A DNA stretch of 50,470 nucleotides from [Eubacterium] saphenum (GCA_004555855.1 SFJQ01000002.1:1-50470); one strand, 5' to 3'; shown: positions 42,265 through 50,222, numbered from the stretch's first letter. Program-made: numbers and translations. Notes: generated from the letters alone by a model not told the origin.

Positions 42265-43182
42265 TCAGATTTTTTTGCTGATATCAAACGGAGTTGTCTG
42301 ATAGACGTAATAGTTGAGCCAGTTGGTGAACAGCAGCGTAGAGTGCGCTCTCCAGCGAAGCACGGGCTGATTTTCGGGGTTGTCGTCGGGGTAATAGTGC
42401 TTGGGAACATTCGGGTTAAGCCCGCGCTCCAAGTCGCGGCGATACTCCGCGTCAAGCGTTCCCGCGTCATACTCCGAGTGACCGGTGATGAAAAAGCGGC
42501 TTCCGCTCTCGTTTCCCGCAGCGTAAACTCCCGCCTCGTCCGATACCGCCATCAGCCTCAAATCCGGCACTTTCAGGATATCCTCGGCACGGGTTTCCGT
42601 GTGGCGCGAATGGGGTGCGTAAAACTCCCCGTCAAAGCCGTGGAAAAGCCGCGCTTTCGGTGTGAGGAGTTTGTGTAAAAACACGCCCGAAACCTTTTCG
42701 GGAAGCGGATATTTCGGAATGCCATAGTGATAGTAAAGCCCCGCCTGCGCTCCCCAACATATATGCAGCGTGGAGTGAACGTGAGTTGTGGTCCATTCCA
42801 TAATCTCGCAAAGCTCGTTCCAGTAGTCAACCTCCTCAAACGGCATCTGCTCCACGGGCGCGCCGGTGATGATAAATCCGTCGAAATTTTGGTCTTTTAT
42901 ATCGTCAAAGTTCTTGTAAAACTCCAGCAAATGCTCATGAGAAGTATTTTTGCTGCTGTGCGAAACCATTCCCACAAGCTCTACCTCAATCTGAAGCGGC
43001 GTATTCGACAAGCAGCGCAAAATCTGCGTTTCCGTGACAATTTTCGTCGGCATCAGATTAAGTATCCCGATTTTCAGCGGGCGGATATCCTGATGAAGTG
43101 CGCGATACTCCGTCATCACGAAAATGTGTTCTTTTTCAAGTATCTCCTGCGCGGGCAGCCCATCGGCTATTTTTATAGGCAT
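42265..43182 (-). CDS. metA: Homoserine O-acyltransferase MetA, predicted acetyl-specific
   Basis: A 305-residue MetA-family enzyme activating homoserine for methionine synthesis. Counting from the ATG at 43182, the catalytic Cys is residue 142 (HICWGAQAG), and the His/Glu pair lies in ITGHSEYDA. Residue 111 is Glu (ITGAPVEQ). In this family Glu111 goes with acetyl-CoA use and Gly111 with succinyl-CoA, so the product is predicted to be O-acetylhomoserine despite the usual family name. The ATG follows AAGGAAGG; an upstream in-frame extension overlaps the promoter and is rejected. Single-gene unit. Confidence 0.94.
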   Translation of the reverse strand: MPIKIADGLPAQEILEKEHIFVMTEYRALHQDIRPLKIGILNLMPTKIVTETQILRCLSNTPLQIEVELVGMVSHSSKNTSHEHLLEFYKNFDDIKDQNFDGFIITGAPVEQMPFEEVDYWNELCEIMEWTTTHVHSTLHICWGAQAGLYYHYGIPKYPLPEKVSGVFLHKLLTPKARLFHGFDGEFYAPHSRHTETRAEDILKVPDLRLMAVSDEAGVYAAGNESGSRFFITGHSEYDAGTLDAEYRRDLERGLNPNVPKHYYPDDNPENQPVLRWRAHSTLLFTNWLNYYVYQTTPFDISKKI

Positions 43183-43219
43183 AATTCCCAGACCTTCCTT
43201 TTTTATCGTATCAACTTTA

Positions 43220-43248
43220 ATTATAGTACAAATAATCCGTTTTGTCAA
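43220..43248 (-). promoter_or_regulatory. Promoter of metA
   Basis: On the minus strand TTGACA (43248-43243), a 17-bp spacer and TATAAT (43225-43220). The leader is short and shows no SAM riboswitch or T-box. Confidence 0.85.
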
Positions 43249-43278
43249 CAACCGATTATAAGATTTTTAAAAAAGGTC

Positions 43279-43307
43279 TTGACAAACGGGTTATGTTGTG
43301 GTATAAT
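43279..43307 (+). promoter_or_regulatory. Promoter of tRNA-Ser
   Basis: A perfect TTGACA (43279-43284), a 17-bp spacer and TATAAT (43302-43307), about 34 bp before the tRNA. It is divergent from the metA promoter. Confidence 0.9.
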
Positions 43308-43340
43308 ATCATTTGTGATTAATACGGAATATCAGCATTT

Positions 43341-43430
43341 GGAGAAATACTCAAGTGGTGAAGAGGCTCCCCTGCTAAGGGAGTAGGTCGGGCAACCGGC
43401 GCGAGGGTTCAAATCCCTCTTTCTCCGCCA
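43341..43430 (+). tRNA. tRNA-Ser(GCU)
   Basis: A 90-base tRNA with encoded CCA. The acceptor GGAGAAA (43341-43347) pairs with TTTCTCC (43420-43426), and the discriminator is G. The anticodon arm CTCCC-CTGCTAA-GGGAG gives anticodon GCT, reading AGC/AGU. A long variable arm typical of serine tRNA is present, and the T arm is GAGGG-TTCAAAT-CCCTC. Confidence 0.96.
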
Positions 43431-43473
43431 AAAACTAAAAAGCACGGTCTATAAGACCGTGCTTTTTAGTTTT
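43431..43473 (+). terminator. tRNA-Ser terminator
   Basis: Starting at the base after CCA, 19-bp perfect arms (43431-43449 and 43455-43473) flank the loop TATAA. The core is AAAGCACGGTC/GACCGTGCTTT with T-runs on the distal side. It is a strong terminator and works on both strands. Confidence 0.85.
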
Positions 43474-43482
43474 CCTCTGCGT

Positions 43483-43518
43483 TTTCTCCGTTTTCGCACA
43501 AGCACGAAAACGGAGAAA
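43483..43518. repeat. Inverted repeat A downstream of tRNA-Ser
   Basis: TTTCTCCGTTTTCG (43483-43496) and CGAAAACGGAGAAA (43505-43518) are perfect 14-bp arms with an 8-base loop, CACAAGCA. There is no T-run typical of a terminator. Its flanks (CTCTGCGTTTTC before, then GCCGCG) resemble those of repeat B. The region 43474-43700 contains no gene I can support. Confidence 0.7.
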
Positions 43519-43609
43519 GCCGCGCTATATCTCGGTTTAGTGTAATTATCGGGCAATTTTTGTGCCCGCAAGCAACTTTTGTGTCCATTTATCCCGACTT
43601 TCTCTGCGT

Positions 43610-43662
43610 TTTCGTGCGTTTCGCAGGTGACAAAATGTCACACTTGCACGAAACGCACGAAA
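43610..43662. repeat. Inverted repeat B downstream of tRNA-Ser
   Basis: TTTCGTGCGTTTCG (43610-43623) and CGAAACGCACGAAA (43649-43662) are perfect 14-bp arms. The 25-base loop holds a nested 6-bp hairpin, GTGACA-AAA-TGTCAC (43627-43641). The preceding CTCTGCGTTTTC and the following CCGCG are shared with repeat A, so the two may be diverged copies of one element. Confidence 0.7.
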
Positions 43663-43688
43663 TCCGCGGGTTGTTCGTGAAACCTAAA

Positions 43689-43723
43689 ATATTAAAACCA
43701 AAGCGTTCCGCGCGGGAACGCTT
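43689..43723 (-). terminator. Terminator of the thiamine operon
   Basis: AAGCGTTCC (43701-43709) pairs with GGAACGCTT (43715-43723) over GCGCG. On the minus strand TTGGTTTTAATATTTT follows. It lies 5 bp past the thiE stop. Confidence 0.75.
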
Positions 43724-43728
43724 CTTCT

Positions 43729-44292
43729 TTATTCAAAGAAAGCATTATTCATCAACCCCGACATCACGCAAACTCCCGCCGCGCCTTTTTCGAGCGCGAG
43801 GTGCATATTACTTCGGGTTATCCCGCCGATTGCATAGACGGGAATTTTCACGCTTTTGCAGACGTTTTCAAGAAAATCAAGTCCGCGCGGCGGCACGCCT
43901 TTTTTGCAGTCGGTCGCGAAAATATGCCCCGCGGTAACGTAAGAAGCGCCGAGTTTTTCCGCAAGGGCGGCTTCTTCGGGCGAATGAACAGACGCGCCCA
44001 CTTCCTCAAATTCCGCGCAGATTTCCCGCGTGAGTTTCGCAAGAGGCAGATGAATTTTCTTCACCGAAAGCTCCCGCGCGACATTCGGGAAATTGTGGAT
44101 AAAAAGCTCGATTTCCGGCACTCCGAGAACCCGCTTTGCAAGCCGCGCGTACTCCTCCTCGGGCAAGTCCTTTTCGCGGAGAATTACCCGAGAAATTCCT
44201 TTTTTTGTCAGAAAAGCGAGCTGCTCTTCAAGCGGTTTTTCGCAGAGTTTTCGGTTGGTCACGCAGATAATTTTATCGAAATTCCCGCTCAT
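43729..44292 (-). CDS. thiE: Thiamine-phosphate synthase family protein (ThiE/TenI)
   Basis: 187 residues of a TIM-barrel thiamine-phosphate synthase-like protein. Motifs are IICVTNRKLC, VILREKDLPEEEYARLA, the strand IHLPLAK, a long ASYVTAGHIFATDCKKGVPPRG loop, and VKIPVYAIGGIT, the usual pyrophosphate-side Gly motif. As the last gene of a thiazole operon it could join HMP-PP to HET-P. However, several residues around the pyrophosphate site are less canonical than in ThiE, so a TenI-type thiazole tautomerase role is possible. The ATG at 44292 lies 4 bp after the thiH stop. Confidence 0.8.
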   Translation of the reverse strand: MSGNFDKIICVTNRKLCEKPLEEQLAFLTKKGISRVILREKDLPEEEYARLAKRVLGVPEIELFIHNFPNVARELSVKKIHLPLAKLTREICAEFEEVGASVHSPEEAALAEKLGASYVTAGHIFATDCKKGVPPRGLDFLENVCKSVKIPVYAIGGITRSNMHLALEKGAAGVCVMSGLMNNAFFE

Positions 44293-44296
44293 TTCA

Positions 44297-45454
44297 TCAG
44301 CCCACATAAACATAATCGTTCATCACCGGCTGAAGTCCGCGCGCGCGGATAGCGTCGCAAACCTGCTCGAGCGTTCTGTCGTCGCTTATCTCAAACTGGT
44401 TGTCGCCGAGCGATTCTTCCTCGGTGTGAGAGCCGATGCCCGTGCTGACGCCCGCCGAGATTTTTGTCGCGCACATTCCCACAACGTTGTCGCGGAAGCC
44501 CGCGCGCTCTCTCGTTGATATCGTAAGTCCCGCAAACGGCATAAATATGCGGAATGCCGTCATTACCTGCAAAAGCTGCCTTTCGTGAACGTCCTTTGGA
44601 TTGATTTTGTCGTTGTTGATTATCGGGCGCAGACGCGGACAAGAGAACGATATTTCCGCGTGCGGGTACTTGCGCTGGATAAGATAAGCATGAACTCCCG
44701 CCGCAAACGCGTCCTTTCTGAAATCGTCCAAGCCGAGAAGCGCCGCAAACGCAACTCCTCTCATTCCCCCGCGAATTGCGCGTTCCTGCGCGTTCAGGCG
44801 GTACGGGAAAATGCGCTTGTGTCCTGCGAGATGCAAGGTTTCGTACTTGTCGGAATTGTAGGTTTCCTGAAAAACCGTGACGTAATCCGCGCCGTGCTCG
44901 TGAAGGTACTTGTACTCGTCCGTGTTCATCGGATAAACCTCAATTCCCACGTTCTTGAAATACTCGTGTGCAATCGAGCAAGCCTCGCCGATATACTCGA
45001 CGTCCGACATCTTCCTGCTTTCTCCCGTCAAAATCAGGATTTCTTCCATTCCGGTTTTGGCAATCGCTTCCATTTCGCGGCGGATTCCGTCTTTATCCAG
45101 CCTTGCGCGGCGGATTTTGTTGTGGCAGTTGAAGCCGCAGTAAACGCAGTAATTCTCGCAGTAATTCGCGATATAAAGCGGCGTGAAAAGGTACACGCTG
45201 TTGCCGAAATGCTTGCGCGTTTCTATGGTTGCCTTTGCCGCCATTTGCTCGAGAAACGGCTCTGCGGCAGGCGACAACAGCGCTGCAAAATCCTCGATTG
45301 AGAGATACTCCGCGGCAAGCGCGCGCTTTACGTCGGTTTCTGTGTAGCGGTTGTAATCATACGCGTTCATTCGGCTGATAACCTGCTCCTGAATGTCGGA
45401 CTCGATAACCTCCATTCCGGGCAGATATTTCATATGGTCAATTCTTTCTTCCAT
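44297..45454 (-). CDS. thiH: 2-iminoacetate synthase ThiH
   Basis: A 385-residue radical-SAM enzyme that cleaves tyrosine to 2-iminoacetate (dehydroglycine) and p-cresol for thiazole formation. The cluster motif CENYCVYCGF (C-x3-C-x2-C) follows LYIANY. EEILILTGESRK and VQETYNSDKYETLHLAG are typical ThiH sequences, and a BATS domain lies at the C-terminus (TISTRERAGFRDNVVGMCAT within it). Use of ThiH and not ThiO is consistent with anaerobic life. It starts 15 bp after thiG. Confidence 0.95.
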   Translation of the reverse strand: MEERIDHMKYLPGMEVIESDIQEQVISRMNAYDYNRYTETDVKRALAAEYLSIEDFAALLSPAAEPFLEQMAAKATIETRKHFGNSVYLFTPLYIANYCENYCVYCGFNCHNKIRRARLDKDGIRREMEAIAKTGMEEILILTGESRKMSDVEYIGEACSIAHEYFKNVGIEVYPMNTDEYKYLHEHGADYVTVFQETYNSDKYETLHLAGHKRIFPYRLNAQERAIRGGMRGVAFAALLGLDDFRKDAFAAGVHAYLIQRKYPHAEISFSCPRLRPIINNDKINPKDVHERQLLQVMTAFRIFMPFAGLTISTRERAGFRDNVVGMCATKISAGVSTGIGSHTEEESLGDNQFEISDDRTLEQVCDAIRARGLQPVMNDYVYVG

Positions 45455-45469
45455 TTTGCTCTCCTCAGA

Positions 45470-46231
45470 TTACTCCGCGATAAATCCCGTAAGCGGCGAG
45501 GACGCGCTTGCCTTGTCGAGAACGCGCCCCGTACCCGCGAGATAAGCCAGTCTTCCCGCAATAATCGCGTTTTTGAACGCCTCCGCCATCTGCACGATAT
45601 TTCCCGCTGTCGCAATCGCCGTGTTCGCCATAATCGCCGAAGCGCCCATTTCCATCGCTTCGCACGCCTGCGAGGGCTTTCCGATTCCCGCGTCAACGAT
45701 TATCGGCAGGTCGATTTCCTCAATCAGAATGCGGATAAACTGCTTTGTCGAAAGCCCCTGATTTGAGCCAATCGGCGCAGCAAGCGGCATTATTGCGGCA
45801 GCTCCCGCGTTTTTCATATCGCGCGCCGCGTACAAATCGGGGTACATATAAGGCATCGGGATAAAGCCGTCCTTTGCGAGCATTTCGCAGGCTTTTGCGG
45901 TTTCATAGTTGTCGGGGAGGAGGTACTTTGAGTCGTGGATAACCTCAATTTTGATGAAATCCCCGCAGCCCGCTTCACGCGCAAGCCGTGCAATTTTCAC
46001 GGCTTCTTCCGCGTTTCTCGCGCCCGATGTGTTCGGCAAAAGCGTCACGCCCTCGGGAATGTGGTCGAGAATGTTGCCCGTAAAGCTGTTCACTCTGCGT
46101 ACCGCAAGCGTGATAATCTCCGCGCCCGCGTTTTTCACCGCAGCGTTTATCAGGTCGAGGTCAAATTTTCCCGAACCCAGAATAAATCTTGAATTAAACT
46201 CGTGTCCCGCAATAATCAGTTTATCTTCCAT
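45470..46231 (-). CDS. thiG: Thiazole synthase ThiG
   Basis: A 253-residue TIM-barrel enzyme assembling the thiazole ring from deoxyxylulose 5-phosphate, iminoacetate and ThiS thiocarboxylate. FILGSGKFDLDLI, ITLAVRRVN, LLPNTSGARNAEEAV, FIKIEVIHD and IIVDAGIGKPSQACEAMEMG are landmarks, the Schiff-base Lys being in the KIEVI strand. The ATG at 46231 is chosen because AAAGGGAAAAAT precedes it and the mature N-terminus matches EDKLIIAGHEFNSR. It lies 14 bp after thiF. Confidence 0.95.
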   Translation of the reverse strand: MEDKLIIAGHEFNSRFILGSGKFDLDLINAAVKNAGAEIITLAVRRVNSFTGNILDHIPEGVTLLPNTSGARNAEEAVKIARLAREAGCGDFIKIEVIHDSKYLLPDNYETAKACEMLAKDGFIPMPYMYPDLYAARDMKNAGAAAIMPLAAPIGSNQGLSTKQFIRILIEEIDLPIIVDAGIGKPSQACEAMEMGASAIMANTAIATAGNIVQMAEAFKNAIIAGRLAYLAGTGRVLDKASASSPLTGFIAE

Positions 46232-46245
46232 ATTTTTCCCTTTCG

Positions 46246-46869
46246 TCAAGTCAATATCATTTCAACCGCTTTGCTTGCGATATGCCCCGCGCAGATTATC
46301 ACGCGCGAAGCAGTCAAGCCCTCGCCGTCGGCAACGTCGGTTTTTCCGTCGCCGCACACAAAAAGCCGCTCCGAAATTTTTTTCGTGACAATCTCGTTTG
46401 CGCGCCCGAATCCCGCCATTCCGCTTCCCGTGATGATTTTCACGGTTTTGTTCTCGGACAAAAGCGCGTTCACAAGCATTGCTTTTTCCTCCGCGCCGTC
46501 AAACGCTTCGCAGACAATCGGACATTCCCCGAAAATCCCAAGGCAGTTTTTCTCGTCAACGCGAACATCGTGCGTGACAATTTCGCAGAAGGGGTTGATA
46601 TCACGCAGAATTTCCGCGAGAGCCTCGGTTTTTCGCTTGCCGATATCACGCAGAAAATAAGCCTGTCGGTTGATGTTCGACAACTCAACTCGGTCAAAAT
46701 CTGCCAGAACAAGCCGCCCAATTCCGCTTCGGACAAGCGCCAAGGCGATATTTGAACCAAGCCCGCCAAGCCCAGCTATTCCGATACAAGCGGCTTTCAT
46801 CTTCTCGTAAATCGGCGCTTTTGAGCGGGAATTTACCGCCTCGGCAAACTCCCTTTCGCTTATCTTCAT
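46246..46869 (-). CDS. thiF: ThiS adenylyltransferase ThiF
   Basis: A 207-residue E1-like enzyme activating the C-terminal Gly of ThiS. IGIAGLGGLGSNIALALVRSG binds ATP, and ADFDRVELSNINRQAYF is the ThiF loop with the conserved Arg/Gln. It is short (about 200 residues) like the clostridial ThiF2 type and lacks the C-terminal zinc cysteines of MoeB. Its ATG shares one base with the thiS stop (TGATG), so the two are translationally coupled. Confidence 0.93.
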   Translation of the reverse strand: MKISEREFAEAVNSRSKAPIYEKMKAACIGIAGLGGLGSNIALALVRSGIGRLVLADFDRVELSNINRQAYFLRDIGKRKTEALAEILRDINPFCEIVTHDVRVDEKNCLGIFGECPIVCEAFDGAEEKAMLVNALLSENKTVKIITGSGMAGFGRANEIVTKKISERLFVCGDGKTDVADGEGLTASRVIICAGHIASKAVEMILT

Positions 46870-47060
46870 CAGCCGCCTCCCACAAACCCGACAATTTCAA
46901 CCTCGTCGTCGGGCTGAATTTCGGTGCTGTCGTAATCGTTTTTCGGCAAAATCTCGCCGTTTACCATTACCGCAACGCGCGCCGCCGTGTATCCCGTTTT
47001 TTTGAGATACTCGCCGATTGTGATTTTTTCAGAAAAATCCTCGCCGTTTATTTTCGCCAT
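46869..47060 (-). CDS. thiS: Sulphur carrier protein ThiS
   Basis: A 63-residue ubiquitin-fold carrier. The C-terminus VEIVGFVGGG ends in the Gly-Gly needed for adenylation and thiocarboxylation. The start at 47060 follows GGGGTGAG; an in-frame ATG further upstream falls in the riboswitch T-run region and is rejected. MVNGEILPKNDY matches the beta-grasp core. It is the first gene of the operon behind a leader that looks like an HMP-PP riboswitch. Confidence 0.93.
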   Translation of the reverse strand: MAKINGEDFSEKITIGEYLKKTGYTAARVAVMVNGEILPKNDYDSTEIQPDDEVEIVGFVGGG

Positions 47061-47087
47061 TTTCTCACCCCGCATAATTTTTTGCAC

Positions 47088-47165
47088 AAAAAAAGCAGAC
47101 ACTTTTCCCGTAACAGTACCTTGCTCCCTATCGGCAGCGGTGGTGCTCCCCGAAAAACGTTCTGC
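47088..47165 (-). promoter_or_regulatory. Candidate HMP-PP riboswitch (thiS motif) with embedded aptamer
   Basis: In the minus-strand leader, GCAGA (47165-47161) pairs with TCTGC (47099-47095), followed by seven T's (47094-47088), giving an intrinsic terminator. Between the arms lies about 60 bases of conserved-looking G-rich sequence, with GGGGAGC and GGGAGC-AAGG and a small AGC-ACCACC-GCT hairpin. The order does not fit the TPP riboswitch. HMP-PP riboswitches are known to sit upstream of thiS with the aptamer embedded in a terminator stem, which is what is seen. Ligand identity is inferred. Confidence 0.7.
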
Positions 47166-47177
47166 GTTTCTTTATCT

Positions 47178-47206
47178 ATTTTAGCATAATATTCGACAAT
47201 TGTCAA
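47178..47206 (-). promoter_or_regulatory. Promoter of the thi operon
   Basis: On the minus strand TTGACA (47206-47201), a 17-bp spacer and TAAAAT (47183-47178), ending about a dozen bases before the riboswitch stem. Confidence 0.85.
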
Positions 47207-47269
47207 GATATTTTCGGCGGCAATTTTTGCGCGAAATTCTGCCTGCTTCGGTCAATTTCACAAAGGTGA

Positions 47270-47298
47270 TTGACAAGCGGGGAAAAAAGTAGTATAGT
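47270..47298 (+). promoter_or_regulatory. Promoter of trkA-trkH
   Basis: TTGACA (47270-47275), a 17-bp spacer and TATAGT (47293-47298), with a further TATAAT at 47300-47305. The start is at 47360. Confidence 0.75.
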
Positions 47299-47359
47299 AT
47301 ATAATAGGTATTTATATGCGACTGTAAATGCAGTTGTTTTGAAAGAAATGAGGTGCCTC

Positions 47360-48715
47360 TTGGATATAATTATAGTAGGCTGCGGAAAGGTCGGGCAGGC
47401 GCTTGCCGAACAGCTCAACGAGCAGGGCAACAACATCACCGTCATCGACCTTGAAGCGGACAAAATAAACGCTGTCACTTCGCGCTGCGATGTTATGGGC
47501 GTTGTCGGAAACGGCGCAACTCACCTCATTCAGCAGGAAGCGGGTATCGAGCGCGCGGATTTGCTGATTGCGGTCACGGGTTCGGACGAGCTGAATTTGC
47601 TGTGCTGTCTTATCGCGAAAAAAGCCGGAAACTGCCGTACAATCGCCCGAGTGCGCTCCCCGCAGTACAGCAGTGAAGCGCCGTTCCTGAAAGACGAGCT
47701 GGGGCTTGCAATGGTAATAAATCCCGAGCTTGCCGCCGCGCAGGAAATCGCGCGGGTTTTGCGTTTCCCGTCGGCTATGAAAATCGAAACCTTTTCGAGA
47801 GGGCGCGTTGAGTTGCTTAAATTCAGGCTTCCCGAGGACAGCCCGCTCGCGGGGCTTGCCGTCAAGGAAATCTCGTCAAAACTCGCGTGCGATGTCCTTG
47901 TGTGTACAATCGAGCGCGGCGATGAAGCGTATATAGCAAACGGCGACTTCGTGTTTGAGGAAAAGGACGTTATTTCAATCGTTGCTTCGCCGAAAAAGGC
48001 AAACGATTTCTTCCGCAAAATCAACTACAAGACAAATTCCGTCAAGGACGTTATGATTGCGGGCGGCGGTGAGCTTGGGCATTATCTCACGGAAATCCTG
48101 CTCAAATCGGGAATTTCCGTCAAAATTATCGAGAAAAATCTCAAGCGCTGCGATGAGCTATCGGAGCTTTGGGACGATGTTACCGTGATAAACGGCGACG
48201 CGTCCGACCAGAACGTCCTGCTTGAAGCGGGACTGGAGGAAGCGGGAGCTTTTGTTGCACTCACAAATCTCGACGAGGAGAACATTATGCTGTCGCTTTT
48301 CGCAAAGAGTTCCGGAAGCGCAAAGCTCGTCACAAAAATCAACCGAATTGAGTTTGACGAGGTTATCAAGCACCTTGACCTCGACACGATAATTTACCCG
48401 AAAAACATCACCTCCGATACGATTATCCGCTATGTGCGCTCGTTCAAGAGAACCGAGGGAAGCAACGTTGAGCGCGTGTATCAGTTCATCAAGGGCAAGG
48501 TCGAGGCTTCGGAGTTCACGATTACCGATGAAAGCGCGATTACGGACACGCCGCTGATGAAGCTCACGCTAAAGTCGGGAGTGCTTGTTGCGGCAATTCT
48601 CCGCGACAAAAAGGTTATTATCCCGCGCGGCTCGGACGTGATTTTGCCGGGAGATACGGTTGTTATCGTGTCAAATATCGTTGGACTTCACGATATCGCA
48701 GATATTCTCAAATGA
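47360..48715 (+). CDS. trkA: Trk potassium-uptake regulatory protein TrkA
   Basis: 451 residues, full double-length TrkA. Two repeats each have an NAD-binding RCK domain (DIIIVGCGKVGQALAEQLNE and VMIAGGGELGHYLTEILLKS) and a TrkA_C domain (GRVELLKFRLPEDSPLAGL, and EASEFTITDESAITDTPLMK). It forms a cytoplasmic ring gating TrkH in response to nucleotides. The start is TTG at 47360 with TGAGGTG just upstream; the upstream open frame reaches into the promoter and is rejected. trkH follows by 19 bp. Confidence 0.94.
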   Translation: MDIIIVGCGKVGQALAEQLNEQGNNITVIDLEADKINAVTSRCDVMGVVGNGATHLIQQEAGIERADLLIAVTGSDELNLLCCLIAKKAGNCRTIARVRSPQYSSEAPFLKDELGLAMVINPELAAAQEIARVLRFPSAMKIETFSRGRVELLKFRLPEDSPLAGLAVKEISSKLACDVLVCTIERGDEAYIANGDFVFEEKDVISIVASPKKANDFFRKINYKTNSVKDVMIAGGGELGHYLTEILLKSGISVKIIEKNLKRCDELSELWDDVTVINGDASDQNVLLEAGLEEAGAFVALTNLDEENIMLSLFAKSSGSAKLVTKINRIEFDEVIKHLDLDTIIYPKNITSDTIIRYVRSFKRTEGSNVERVYQFIKGKVEASEFTITDESAITDTPLMKLTLKSGVLVAAILRDKKVIIPRGSDVILPGDTVVIVSNIVGLHDIADILK

Positions 48716-48734
48716 TTTGAAAGACGGATAATTT

Positions 48735-50174
48735 ATGAATTACAGAATGATAAGCTACGTCCTCGGGTGGATTTTGATATTTGAGGCGGCTTTTATGGCG
48801 GTTCCGCTGATAACCTGCGCCGTGTTCGCGGAAGGCAGCTCGGCGGTTTGGTTCGGGGTTTGCGCGGGAATTTGCCTTATCATAGGCGGGCTGCTTACTC
48901 TCGTCAAAAAACCGCAGAACAAGCGCCTTTTTTCACGCGAAGGCTTCGTAATAGTCGCGCTGAGCTGGATTGCGCTGTCGGTTTTCGGCGCGCTGCCGTT
49001 TTTCCTGTCGGGAACAATCCCCACGTTCATCGACGCGCTCTTTGAAACGGTTTCGGGCTTCACGACAACAGGAGCTTCCATTTTAACCGATGTCGAAGCG
49101 CTCCCGAAATCGATGCTGATGTGGCGCAGCTTCACGCACTGGGTCGGCGGAATGGGCGTTCTCGTATTTGTTATGGCGTTTTTGCCGCTGTCGGGCGGTC
49201 AGAATATGCACATAATGAAAGCGGAGTCGCCGGGACCGTCCGTGAGCAAGCTGGTTCCCCGCGTCAAAACAACCGCGCTTTTGCTCTACTCGATTTATTT
49301 TGTACTCACGCTGATTGAGTTTATAATGCTGCTTTGCGGCGGAATGACGTGCTTTGAGGCGCTCAACACCGCTTTCGCCACAGCAGGCACAGGCGGCTTC
49401 GGCGTTTACAACAGCAGTATCGGCAATTTCTCGCCGTACATACAGGTTGTCGTTACCGTGTTTATGCTGCTGTTTTCGGTAAACTTCAACTCCTACTTCT
49501 TCCTCATCAACCGAAAATTCCGCGAGGCGTTCAACACCGAGGTCATCGTTTTTTTCATCATCGTCACAACCGCCGTCACAATCATCACCATCGACAACCG
49601 CGCGCTTTATCCCGAAACGGGCGACTCGCTTCGCAACTCCGCGTTTACGGTAGCTTCGCTGATATCGACAACGGGCTTTTCGACGGTTGACTTCAGCGCT
49701 TGGTCGGAACTTTCGAGGACAATTCTCGTTATCATAATGTTCATCGGCGCGTGCGCGGGAAGCACCGGCGGCGGTATCAAGGTATCGCGAATTATCATAC
49801 TTTTCAAAAGCCTCGGAAAAGAGCTTAAAGTTATGGTTCACCCGAAGCAAATCAAGAAAATCAAAATCGGCTCTCACCCCATCGAGCACGAAACCGTGCG
49901 CTCGGTGAGCGTGTTTATGATAGCGTACATCGTGGTTTTTGTGATATCGCTGGTTATCGTGTCGTTCGACAACCACGATTTGATTACAAACTTCACCGCC
50001 GTAACCGCTTCAATAAACAACATCGGTCCGGGACTTGAACTTGTCGGTCCCACGCAGAATTTCGCGTTCTTCTCAATACCGTCGAAAATCGTGCTGATTT
50101 TCGATATGCTCGCGGGCAGACTAGAGCTTTTCCCTATGCTGTTGCTTTTTACGCCGTCTACTTGGAAGAAGTGA
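48735..50174 (+). CDS. trkH: Trk potassium-uptake channel protein TrkH
   Basis: A 479-residue membrane K+ channel subunit with about ten helices arranged as four M1-P-M2 repeats. The selectivity-filter loops appear in order: TVSGFTTTGAS, TAGTGGFGVY, SLISTTGFST and SINNIGPGLE, each with the key Gly. RSFTHWVGGMGVLVF, the family hallmark, follows the first loop. The C-terminus LAGRLELFPMLLLF and PSTW is the standard TrkH ending, so the gene is complete. Paired with TrkA, it imports K+ and possibly Na+. Confidence 0.95.
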   Translation: MNYRMISYVLGWILIFEAAFMAVPLITCAVFAEGSSAVWFGVCAGICLIIGGLLTLVKKPQNKRLFSREGFVIVALSWIALSVFGALPFFLSGTIPTFIDALFETVSGFTTTGASILTDVEALPKSMLMWRSFTHWVGGMGVLVFVMAFLPLSGGQNMHIMKAESPGPSVSKLVPRVKTTALLLYSIYFVLTLIEFIMLLCGGMTCFEALNTAFATAGTGGFGVYNSSIGNFSPYIQVVVTVFMLLFSVNFNSYFFLINRKFREAFNTEVIVFFIIVTTAVTIITIDNRALYPETGDSLRNSAFTVASLISTTGFSTVDFSAWSELSRTILVIIMFIGACAGSTGGGIKVSRIIILFKSLGKELKVMVHPKQIKKIKIGSHPIEHETVRSVSVFMIAYIVVFVISLVIVSFDNHDLITNFTAVTASINNIGPGLELVGPTQNFAFFSIPSKIVLIFDMLAGRLELFPMLLLFTPSTWKK

Positions 50175-50180
50175 AAATGC

Positions 50181-50222
50181 AAAAAAACTCCCGATAACAA
50201 GCAACGTTATCGGGAGATTTTT
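50181..50222. terminator. Bidirectional terminator after trkH
   Basis: CTCCCGATAAC (50188-50198) pairs with GTTATCGGGAG (50206-50216), an 11-bp stem. A7 precedes it and ATTTTTATTT follows. It serves trkH and the convergent partial gene. Confidence 0.9.

Noticed and set aside
43183..43219. SAM riboswitch or T-box upstream of metA
   Set aside because: The leader from the promoter to the start is about 30 bases, too short for either.
43483..43662. CRISPR array
   Set aside because: There are only two different inverted repeats, no regular direct repeats or spacers, and no cas genes.
43341..43723. Integrative element attachment site at tRNA-Ser
   Set aside because: No direct repeat of the tRNA 3' end and no integrase occur nearby; only 8 bases (TTTCTCCG) recur, which is too short.
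47088..47165. TPP riboswitch in the thiS leader
   Set aside because: The conserved CUGAGA and ACCUGAUCUGG-type blocks are missing. The terminator-embedded layout fits the HMP-PP class better.
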